Of a DNA stretch of 64,000 nt, positions 17,417 to 24,073 are shown in pieces; within the stretch, counting starts at the first letter, position 1; each line of letters opens with the position of its first letter. The DNA comes from Bacillus sp. RO2. GTDB taxonomy: Bacteria > Bacillota > Bacilli > Bacillales > Bacillaceae_I. Made by a program: the position numbers and the translations under genes. Location: positions 1 through 64,000 of the forward strand of contig NZ_JAAXCU010000020.1 in the NCBI RefSeq assembly GCF_012911845.1, written 5' to 3'. The notes under the pieces are model-generated. The model saw only the letters and a list, made by a program, of their open reading frames with translations. It did no database searches and was not told the DNA's origin.

Positions 17417-17583
17417 GTATACGATAATGTGCACAAACGTTTACAAGTATACATTATCGTATACTTGTATTCTTTTATTGTACACATCCTCTTATATCAA
17501 CATGTGTACGTGTTTGTATACATGTTTACTTATTTGTCTACTTTCGTTTACACTTTGTAAACTTGTATACATAACTTGTATAC
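17417..17583. repeat. Iteron cluster, probable centromere (parC) of the ParM system
   Basis: TATAC/GTAC and GTTTAC elements fill this 167-bp AT-rich stretch. ACAAGTATAC (17443) and GTATACTTGT (17459) form a perfect 10-bp inverted repeat. A 14-bp inverted repeat pairs 17417-17430 with 17451-17464. ACTTGTATAC recurs directly at 17561 and 17574 (13-bp period), and GTTTAC/GTAAAC pair at 17546-17562. Type II partition loci typically have such repeats upstream of parM where ParR binds and represses the promoter. A spurious frame runs through it on the + strand. Confidence 0.75.
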
Positions 17584-17614
17584 TTCTACTATATTCCATT
17601 CCCAGACTTCTATT

Positions 17615-18592
17615 TTAACTATAATTGATCTTTAGAATTTCCGTTATACTTCTGGATACACATGGTAAAAAACTAATTTGGGATTCTTTTTGATTTGTAG
17701 ATAAAAAGGTATCGTGATGTTCGGCCTCCCCTTTCAAGATGGAAAGTTCACAAGTGCCACAACGACCGACTTTGCAAGAATAAGGAACAGGGTAACCTGC
17801 TTCCAATAAAACTTCCAACGTGGACTTTTCGTCAGGAACAGACAAAAAGCGGCCATTTGTGAGCTCTAGTATGAAAGGACGAGGCTTATGTACGTTAGGT
17901 GGTGAAAAATATTCGTAATGAATGCTTGCAGAAGGATAGCCAATGGATGTAGCAACACTTAAAAAAGAGGAAGTAAACCCTTCTGGACCACATAAATACA
18001 GATGGGTGCCAATATACTGATCTACTAGAATGTTAGTATCTATTCGATTTTCGTGTTTAGTGAAGTAAAAATGTGTTTGCTGTGGGTATTCTTTTAGTAA
18101 ATAGAAATAGAATGCACAGTCTTCTTTTGTTCTTGTAGAATAATGAAGTTCAAAGGAAGCACCCAGTTCTTTTAATTCAATCATCATAGATAAAAAAGGC
18201 GTAATACCAATGCCAGCAGCAATTAAAACATGGTGGCGGGCTCTAAAACTAAGAGGAAAATAGTTTTTTGGGAAACTAATTTGTAAGATATCTCCTATTT
18301 GAGCTTTATTATGTAAGTAAGTTGACCCTCCAGATGATTTTTCATGGAGTTTGACCGCAATTTGATAGTTATCCGTGCTATCTGGATTACCAATTAACGA
18401 ATATCTTCGTTCCATCTCCCCTCCCCTTCCTTTCATATACAAAATGATGTGGGAACCTGGGCTAAATGCCGCTAATACCTTGTTGTCTAGATCCTCAAAA
18501 GTAAACCGCTTAATGGTAGCAGTTTCATTTGTAATTTCTGTTATCTTTACCTCTAACCTATGATCTGGGATCACCACAAATCGCCCCCTCAC
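17615..18592 (-). CDS. FNR-type oxidoreductase with C-terminal 2Fe-2S ferredoxin domain (PDR/VanB family)
   Basis: The 325-residue protein has an N-terminal flavin domain (RRYSLIGNP for flavin binding, about residues 77-85) and an NAD(P)H domain (GIGITPFLSMM, then LYLCGPEGF). The C-terminal plant-type ferredoxin has cysteines in CKVGRCGTCELSIL and a fourth in FLPCVS. It transfers electrons from NAD(P)H to an oxygenase. It is the last gene of a three-gene operon with a DmmA-family protein and a DUF3445 heme protein, so it is the likely reductase of that amine demethylase. Confidence 0.9.
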   Translation of the reverse strand: MRGRFVVIPDHRLEVKITEITNETATIKRFTFEDLDNKVLAAFSPGSHIILYMKGRGGEMERRYSLIGNPDSTDNYQIAVKLHEKSSGGSTYLHNKAQIGDILQISFPKNYFPLSFRARHHVLIAAGIGITPFLSMMIELKELGASFELHYSTRTKEDCAFYFYLLKEYPQQTHFYFTKHENRIDTNILVDQYIGTHLYLCGPEGFTSSFLSVATSIGYPSASIHYEYFSPPNVHKPRPFILELTNGRFLSVPDEKSTLEVLLEAGYPVPYSCKVGRCGTCELSILKGEAEHHDTFLSTNQKESQISFLPCVSRSITEILKINYS

Positions 18593-18594
18593 TT

Positions 18595-19068
18595 TTAATT
18601 TTGTGCCACATAGCCTAAATAAGCTTCTTTAACTGGCGAATAATGATCAGATAATTCCAACTGTAAGTTGCAAGCAGTACAGTTCACATGTTCATCTAAA
18701 TTCAATGTATGGGTAGCTGTTGAAATGAAGTGGCACCTACAACAAAAAATCCTCTTTCTTTCCTCTCCTACGATAATGTATTGAGCCTCTTCAAAGGAAT
18801 ATCCGAGTTTTTCAGCTATACATATGACTTTTCTTAGCTTTTTACCTACTGATGCAACATAAAGAAAAGTCCCTATCTTCTGCATATCAAGCTTTTTGTC
18901 CACCTCAGAAAAACACTCTAATTTCAGTTGTATTTCTTCAAAAGACATCTGGTCGCTTTTAAGGATTTGCTTAATGGGATTCAAGCTATTTAAGCCTTCT
19001 TCATCTCCACATAAAACATAGTGCCTTTTTCCTGGTTGGAAGATTGGTTCGTTCTTTATATCGTTCAC
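18595..19068 (-). CDS. Dimethylamine monooxygenase subunit DmmA-family protein
   Basis: The 157-residue protein has a flavodoxin/oxidoreductase-like first part with YVLCGDEEG and IGTFLYVASVGKKLRKV. A short C-terminal metal-binding module has two cysteine pairs (FCCRCHF and NCTACNL), probably rubredoxin- or zinc-ribbon-like. DmmA-type proteins accompany DUF3445 heme enzymes and FNR-type reductases in amine oxidation loci. It overlaps the heme protein gene by 4 bp and lies 2 bp from the reductase gene. It may shuttle electrons, but this is inference. Confidence 0.78.
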   Translation of the reverse strand: MNDIKNEPIFQPGKRHYVLCGDEEGLNSLNPIKQILKSDQMSFEEIQLKLECFSEVDKKLDMQKIGTFLYVASVGKKLRKVICIAEKLGYSFEEAQYIIVGEERKRIFCCRCHFISTATHTLNLDEHVNCTACNLQLELSDHYSPVKEAYLGYVAQN

Positions 19069-20015
19069 AGAACACCCTCCCCTTTCTTTTCGATATATGC
19101 CAAAACCTTATCCTTATATAATGAAATCCCTTTATATTCTGCAATATGAGACGGTAGCTCTACTAAAATTTGATAGAATTGTCTTCGCCACTCAGGAATT
19201 TCTATCAGTTTCTCTAGAGGTAACAGATGTGTATGTATGGTAAACAGGATGCCATTAGAACGCGGTAAACGAAAAAGCTTTTGCACCTCTACCCGTAAAT
19301 GCACGAACTCGCCTGCATTTTCAACCGTTACATTTTTTCTATCCTTTCCCCATACATCAAAGGTTTCTAAGGAAGTGTCCATTCTGTTCCCGGCCATAAG
19401 GGACCAATTTTTCCTTCCCCATGGATTTCCGGCTTCTAGCCTTAGCAGAAATTGCAAAATTCTCTCATCCAACCCTTCTTCCTTAAATCCCGGAATTGGA
19501 AAGTGAATATTTTTAAAGCTCATGCCATGGTTAAAAGCTAATGACCAATTAGCAGGAAAACATAGTTGTCCGGCATCCAGGTAAAGATCTCCATCTCGCT
19601 GCATCATAAGGATAAGGTCTTCTTGCACATGTCTCCCAATAAAATCTAAAGGCTCGTCAGATAAAGTGGAGTTATCTCCCAGATTGAATTCATACTTTTC
19701 TTGAGTAAGGTGGTTGATAAAGATGTGCTTTTGTCGCTCTTTTTTAAGGGAAAAATTTTCTGGATAATAGCTAACCAGGTCTTTCATGACAAGCTCCAAC
19801 ACTTCCCACTGCGCCTTATTTGTATGAGGAAATGTTTGAAAACAACGAGAATGGTGTTCTGATAATAGGGACCTTTTTAGGTGTATGTCCTTTAGATAGC
19901 CCCCTGTAATCTCTATACTACTGGGAGGAGTGAGGAGGGTCGAATTATTGGAGTAACGATAAGAGTCACCTTTGAACGGATAGGGAAACCTCTTTAATTC
20001 TTCGGTCAGTTTCAT
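19065..20015 (-). CDS. Heme-dependent oxidative N-demethylase (DUF3445/HODM family)
   Basis: The 316-residue protein fits DUF3445 throughout. It has an N-terminal FPYPFKGDSYRY motif, the central DLILMMQRDGDLYLDAGQLCFPANWSLAFNHGMSF block, then IHFPIPGF, and a late R-VE-QKLFRLPRSNGILFTIHTHL segment. Family members are PAS-fold heme enzymes that remove methyl groups from secondary amines such as dimethylamine using O2 and reducing power. As the first gene of the operon it is the catalytic subunit, with the DmmA-like protein and the reductase as electron partners. Start ATG has an AGAGGCGAGAG site. Confidence 0.88.
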   Translation of the reverse strand: MKLTEELKRFPYPFKGDSYRYSNNSTLLTPPSSIEITGGYLKDIHLKRSLLSEHHSRCFQTFPHTNKAQWEVLELVMKDLVSYYPENFSLKKERQKHIFINHLTQEKYEFNLGDNSTLSDEPLDFIGRHVQEDLILMMQRDGDLYLDAGQLCFPANWSLAFNHGMSFKNIHFPIPGFKEEGLDERILQFLLRLEAGNPWGRKNWSLMAGNRMDTSLETFDVWGKDRKNVTVENAGEFVHLRVEVQKLFRLPRSNGILFTIHTHLLPLEKLIEIPEWRRQFYQILVELPSHIAEYKGISLYKDKVLAYIEKKGEGVL

Positions 20016-20084
20016 ATCTCTCGCCTCTTTTTCAGAATATTTTATACTTTTATTCTAAGGAAAAAGACCTGGTTCTTCAAGATG

Positions 20085-20126
20085 AAGTGCCTGGCCAGTT
20101 ATTTTCAACTATGGCCAGGCACTTTT
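20085..20126. terminator. Stem-loop with T tail on the + strand
   Basis: AAGTGCCTGGCCA and TGGCCAGGCACTT pair over 13 bases, followed by TTT on the + strand only. It lies just after the hydrolase gene (minus strand), where it could still act as a 3' stem-loop. Confidence 0.75.
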
Positions 20127-20929
20127 TAGAGGGAATTAATAAAATTGGATACTTCTTTATTAAACAATTCCTTTTCTTCAAGGAAGGGGCAGTGGCAGCT
20201 TTCATCAAACAGAATCAGTTCACTATTAGCTATTGATTTCTTCAAGTGTTCCCCGGCTGCAACTGGTATCAGCTTCTCCGCTTTTCCAAAGCACAGCAAT
20301 GTTGGTTTGGTTAAGGCGGGGAAAGTAGAGCGATAATCCACCACCGATTGGTCAAATAAAATGGCGCTTGCCACCCCTGACGTAGGTTTCATTGTCTCCT
20401 CAAGCATCCAGGCCATCTCTTCAGGCTCAACATCCTCTTTGAACATGAGCGGAATAAAGCCCTTAAGAAAGCCTTCTCTGTTATCTTGTACCTCTCTCAT
20501 GAAGTGGGTCAAGGTTGGCAGGTCAAAGGCACCGATGGGAAAATCAGGCCACTTGAAGTCAGAAGCAAGTTCATCTACAATGACCGTTCCACTTACGTTC
20601 GCCTCCCCGAATTGATGTAGGTATTCCCAGATAACAAACGCCCCCATCGACCAGCCAACCAGCACAACATCCTTCAGATCGAGCTTAGTGATGAATGCCT
20701 GCAAATCTTTTGCATACGTGGAAATGGTGTGACCTTCCGTGACTTGTGCAGAGTCACCATGCCCCCTCAGATCGATGGTGATGGCACGGTGTTTTTGACT
20801 GAAATAAGGTAGCTGATTATGAAAGAACTTCCTGCTCATCCACACCCCATGAATAAAAATTACCGGTGTCCCCTCTCCTTGGTCGTCATAATAGAGCTCT
20901 ACACCAGGTTCTACTTCAATTTTAGGCAA
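20126..20929 (-). CDS. Alpha/beta hydrolase
   Basis: The 267-residue enzyme has the oxyanion motif IFIHGVWMS, nucleophile elbow GWSMGA with the catalytic serine, and a likely catalytic histidine in ESCHCPFLEE near the C-terminus. A DLRGHGDS strand is typical of the haloalkane-dehalogenase/esterase branch. Substrate not identifiable. The start is TTG at 20929, chosen because GGGGGGA is six bases upstream and the frame reads MPKIEVEPGVELYY as in homologues. It is probably monocistronic. Confidence 0.88.
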   Translation of the reverse strand: MPKIEVEPGVELYYDDQGEGTPVIFIHGVWMSRKFFHNQLPYFSQKHRAITIDLRGHGDSAQVTEGHTISTYAKDLQAFITKLDLKDVVLVGWSMGAFVIWEYLHQFGEANVSGTVIVDELASDFKWPDFPIGAFDLPTLTHFMREVQDNREGFLKGFIPLMFKEDVEPEEMAWMLEETMKPTSGVASAILFDQSVVDYRSTFPALTKPTLLCFGKAEKLIPVAAGEHLKKSIANSELILFDESCHCPFLEEKELFNKEVSNFINSL

Positions 20930-21009
20930 AAAAATCCCCCCAATAAGATGTTATACAAAAGTATATTTTCATAGTGGGGGAATTATCGCCATTTGATATA
21001 TCGTTTTTT

Positions 21010-21213
21010 TCACTCTTCCCAAAATAATTGATCTAACGTTTTAGATAATGCTTTGCATATGGAAAGACAGAGGCTGAGGCTTGGATTGTATTTGCCGAGT
21101 TCAATTAGGCCGATTGTTTGCCTGGACACCCCTACAATCTTGGCAAGTTCGTCTTGAGACAAGTCTTTTTCCACTCTCGCCATTTTCATTTTTAAGTTTT
21201 TCATGTTTATCAC
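21010..21213 (-). CDS. Small XRE-family HTH regulator (YgzD type)
   Basis: The 67-residue protein is almost only a helix-turn-helix (MARVEKDLSQDELAKIVGVSR with recognition helix QTIGLIELGKYNPS). Such one-domain regulators are often paired with a membrane protein gene. It overlaps the end of the upstream membrane protein gene; the GTG at 21213 overlaps that gene's TGA. The ATG three codons later (21204) is an alternative start and gives the usual MKNLKMKMAR beginning. Confidence 0.88.
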   Translation of the reverse strand: MINMKNLKMKMARVEKDLSQDELAKIVGVSRQTIGLIELGKYNPSLSLCLSICKALSKTLDQLFWEE

Positions 21214-21740
21214 CGCTTTATTTCATCTTCATTTAATTCTTTTTCGGCCGCCTTTTTGCTACGATTCATCGCAGCAAGGAACGTACTTCCTGATAACAAT
21301 ACTAAAAAAGGTATATATATCATTAAAGAAACAAAGAACACCATGAAAAAGTAGGAGTATGCCTGTGCAGTCGTGTCCGCATAATTAAAAGCGCTGTTTA
21401 AGCCGAAGAAAATTGCAATGATGACACCAGATGCTCCACCCCAAAAAAGAGTCTTCCACTTCATGGGCACCTTACTTTTCCGATCATGCATTTCTACCTC
21501 ATCTGACAACACACCCATGCTTGCCCCCCTTGCCGTGTAATAGACACCTTGCAGGACAAGTATTGCTAACTCTGTAAAAATTGAATTTACACCGGAACCG
21601 AAACCGTACTGGAAAAACTTAAATCCAATGGAAATTAGACAAACTGCCATCACAAGAAAATAGATTTCACGATAAATCTTGTTCTGAGCAGTTACAATCC
21701 GCTCATCTTCCACCTTTGTTGATCCGCCAAATAAACTCAT
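21210..21740 (-). CDS. Four-TM membrane protein (DUF6773-like) paired with XRE regulator
   Basis: The 176-residue protein has four hydrophobic helices (about 29-46, 58-75, 95-115 and 129-150) and charged ends. The motif KVEDERIVTAQNKIYREIYFL precedes TM1. In Bacillaceae such proteins are commonly encoded together with a small XRE regulator, as here, with translational coupling. Function unknown; the DUF6773 name is from memory and moderately sure. Upstream lies the GGGCGAT repeat array. Confidence 0.65.
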   Translation of the reverse strand: MSLFGGSTKVEDERIVTAQNKIYREIYFLVMAVCLISIGFKFFQYGFGSGVNSIFTELAILVLQGVYYTARGASMGVLSDEVEMHDRKSKVPMKWKTLFWGGASGVIIAIFFGLNSAFNYADTTAQAYSYFFMVFFVSLMIYIPFLVLLSGSTFLAAMNRSKKAAEKELNEDEIKR

Positions 21741-21898
21741 TCCCCTTCACCTCTTTGCAAAATTTGGATTATACTTATTATTATACATTTTATATTACTT
21801 TATGCAACATATATATGTCATTTAGACAAATATATTTTATTAAAGAAGTCGTCGGCCCAATTGCAATCAAATGATCGATACAATGGTAAAAACTTATC

Positions 21899-22028
21899 GG
21901 GCGATTTTGAGCGGTTATCGGGCGATAATTCGGAATTACGGGCGATAATAGAAATTTACGGGCGATTCTGGACAGCAATGGGGCGATAATTTCAAAATAC
22001 GGGCGATTTTCAGGAGTAATCGGGCGAT
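21899..22028. repeat. Seven phased GGGCGAT repeats
   Basis: GGGCGAT occurs at 21899, 21920, 21940, 21960, 21981, 22001 and 22022. The intervals are 21, 20, 20, 21, 20 and 21 bp, close to two helical turns. Flanks conform loosely to TWAYGGGCGATWWT, while the rest of each spacer varies. It lies between a membrane protein gene and the end of the quinone reductase gene, all on the minus strand. The 87-residue reading frame through it is not a gene. Confidence 0.92.
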
Positions 22029-22052
22029 TCCAAATATCCGACAAATCTCGCA

Positions 22053-22084
22053 AAAAAAGCCGAGATCAACATCCCGACTTTTCG
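22053..22084 (-). terminator. Terminator of the reductase operon
   Basis: On the minus strand AAGTCGGGA and TCTCGGCTT form a stem with one mismatch followed by a T run, 17 bp past the stop of the MDR gene. Confidence 0.65.
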
Positions 22085-22100
22085 TTCAAATTAAAGCAAC

Positions 22101-23078
22101 CTACATCTTCACAATTATCTTCCCTCTTACATGCCGTCCTTGCAGCTCTTTCAGCCCTTCGACTAACTTTTCTCTCGGAAGAACCTTCGTTACAAGAGAC
22201 TCCAACCGTCCATCTTTAACCATGCTCATGAGCTCTTCTGCCATGAAGCCTAGGTTGCTGACTGCTCGATCTTCTCCGCTTGCGTGTGCAGCTCCCAGAG
22301 CCACCTCATGGATCGATGGAGACAAGGAGAATGGTTTTACACCAGAAAGGTCTGGACCGCCTGCAATGTACGCCAGATGGCCTGAGAATGCGAGACGTTC
22401 TAAATCTTCTGTTGCCACATCGCGGCCAACTGTATTTAGGATCAAATCTGCTCCTCGTCCGTTTGTTTCTTCCATAATGCGCTCAGTCACATTTTCCTCT
22501 TTGTAATCGATAGCAACATCCGCACCAAGATTCTTCACCCAGTCGTGATTGGATTTAGAAGCAGTTGTGAACACTTTCAGCCCCTGCATTTTCGCTAGTT
22601 GAATGGCGAAACCTCCAACTCCACCGGCACCTGCATGAATAAGAATGTTCTTCTTGTGGGTAGCATTCAATTTTTGAATGACTGCTTCATATGCTGTCAT
22701 TCCAGCACATAAAATGGCTGCAGCATCTTCAAAAACAACTTCATCAGGAATACGTCCAGCTGCTCGTGGATCCACCACTGCCAATTCAGCAAACGCACCC
22801 TTTTTTCCAAGGTTTGTGTGAATGGCAACGCGGTCGCCCGCTACAAAGCCTGTCACTCCATCGCCTACTGAAACCACTTCACCTGCAAGGTCCACACCGA
22901 CAATATGAGGATAGCTCCAAGCCGGGTTGCCGTTTGTAGCTACTTTATAATCAACAGGATTCAATGCCACTGCTTTAACTCTAACTAACAGTTCTCCGTT
23001 TCCTTCTTTTGGGTCTGCAATCTCTCCCCATTCCATATGATCAAGACTGCCTGGTTCTTTTAATAACCATGCTTTCAT
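22101..23078 (-). CDS. MDR-family zinc-independent quinone oxidoreductase
   Basis: The 325-residue medium-chain dehydrogenase/reductase lacks the structural zinc cysteine cluster. It has the NADPH-binding GAGGVGGFAIQLAK motif, the GVDLAGEVVSVG motif and a C-terminal GRHVRGKIIVKM, all typical of NADPH:quinone or zeta-crystallin-like reductases. ATG at 23078 is preceded by CTAGGAGGGG and is preferred over the longer frame from 23108. It follows the VOC-protein gene by 19 bp in one operon divergent from an HxlR regulator, which suggests a response to reactive electrophiles or quinones. Confidence 0.88.
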   Translation of the reverse strand: MKAWLLKEPGSLDHMEWGEIADPKEGNGELLVRVKAVALNPVDYKVATNGNPAWSYPHIVGVDLAGEVVSVGDGVTGFVAGDRVAIHTNLGKKGAFAELAVVDPRAAGRIPDEVVFEDAAAILCAGMTAYEAVIQKLNATHKKNILIHAGAGGVGGFAIQLAKMQGLKVFTTASKSNHDWVKNLGADVAIDYKEENVTERIMEETNGRGADLILNTVGRDVATEDLERLAFSGHLAYIAGGPDLSGVKPFSLSPSIHEVALGAAHASGEDRAVSNLGFMAEELMSMVKDGRLESLVTKVLPREKLVEGLKELQGRHVRGKIIVKM

Positions 23079-23097
23079 TTCGTTTTCCCCTCCTAGA

Positions 23098-23589
23098 TTA
23101 ATAAGCACCTTCTGAGTAAGTAAGCTCGTATGAATGTGAGTAGATTTCTACCAAATTTCCGAATGGATCTTCACAGTAAACCATGCGATATGGTTTTTCT
23201 CCAGGGTAGTACTCACGGATCGGCATACGCTGTTTGCCACCATGCTCAACAATTTTCTCTACAAGTCCTTCTACATCAGGGTCTTGAACGCAGTAATGGA
23301 ATATACCTGTCTTCCAGTATTCGAAGTTGTTTTCCGGCTTTTCATTTTGCGGAAATTCAAATAGTTCTATTCCAATTTTGTCTCCAGTCGCTAGATGCGC
23401 AATGCGGAACTTGCCCCATCCTTTTCCAAAGACATCAGTACACATCACACCAATGGCAGAGTCGTCCTCCACTACTTCAGCTGGTTCCATAATGACGTAC
23501 CAACCCATCACTTCTGTATAAAACTTAACTGCCTGTTCCAAGTTTGGAACGGATAATCCTATATGTGAAAAAGTTCTTGGATATCTCAT
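23098..23589 (-). CDS. VOC-family metalloprotein (glyoxalase/dioxygenase type)
   Basis: The 163-residue protein has two beta-alpha-beta-beta-beta modules. Likely metal ligands are the His in TFSHIGLSV, the Glu in IGIELFEF, the His in IFHYCVQD and the Glu in GNLVEIYSH, an HEHE arrangement. VOC enzymes include glyoxalase I, fosfomycin resistance proteins and ring-cleaving dioxygenases; the exact reaction is not evident. First gene of an operon with the MDR reductase and divergent from an HxlR-type regulator. Confidence 0.85.
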   Translation of the reverse strand: MRYPRTFSHIGLSVPNLEQAVKFYTEVMGWYVIMEPAEVVEDDSAIGVMCTDVFGKGWGKFRIAHLATGDKIGIELFEFPQNEKPENNFEYWKTGIFHYCVQDPDVEGLVEKIVEHGGKQRMPIREYYPGEKPYRMVYCEDPFGNLVEIYSHSYELTYSEGAY

Positions 23590-23706
23590 TGTTCTTCCTC
23601 CTCAAATAATATAATTTGCTTATAATGATAGGGTAAAATATAATGCAGAAATAAAAAAGTACGCACTTTTAGGTAACTGACCTTGAAATAGAAAGGACTG
23701 AATTAT

Positions 23707-24021
23707 GTGGAACCAACAAAATTCCCCGTCAACCGTGCGCTAACTGTAATCGGTGGCAAATGGCGACCGCAAGTATATTGTGCCCTTGAAAATGGTCCTA
23801 AACGCTTTTCTGAGCTGGAAAGAGAAATTCCAGAAATTAACCGGAAAGTATTAACCGATCAACTTCGTGAACTTGAGCAATTAGGTATGGTCAAAAGAAC
23901 CGAATTCCCTGGGAAAGTGTTGCATGTGGAATATGAACTGACAGAAGAAGCACTCACTCTTCAGCCGACCATGAAGTCGTTGTGTAAATGGGGGACTGGG
24001 GAATGTGGAGAAGAACGGTAA
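23707..24021 (+). CDS. HxlR-family winged-helix regulator
   Basis: The 104-residue protein has the family signature GGKWRPQVYCALENGPKRFSELEREIP with the winged helix following. Cysteines in RPQVYCALE and at the C-terminus (SLCKWGTGEC) could sense redox-active or electrophilic compounds as in several HxlR proteins. It is divergent from the VOC-reductase operon with a 117-bp AT-rich gap and probably controls it. GTG start at 23707 with a GAAAGGA site. Confidence 0.88.
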   Translation: MEPTKFPVNRALTVIGGKWRPQVYCALENGPKRFSELEREIPEINRKVLTDQLRELEQLGMVKRTEFPGKVLHVEYELTEEALTLQPTMKSLCKWGTGECGEER

Positions 24022-24058
24022 AAGCAGCCCAAATTGTCGTATTCGGGCTGCTTTTTTC
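24020..24058. terminator. Terminator between hxlR-type gene and katE
   Basis: AAAGCAGCCC pairs with GGGCTGCTTT around 14 bases, with a strong T tract on the + strand. Confidence 0.88.
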
Positions 24059-24073
24059 CTGTTTAATGCTATC

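Noticed and set aside
17415-17618. 67-residue frame with many tyrosines and cysteines
   Set aside because: It runs through the TATAC iteron region; composition is explained by the repeats, and there is no ribosome site.
21790-22053. 87-residue frame on the minus strand
   Set aside because: It is a translation of the GGGCGAT array (repeated N-RP-I motifs) without other support.
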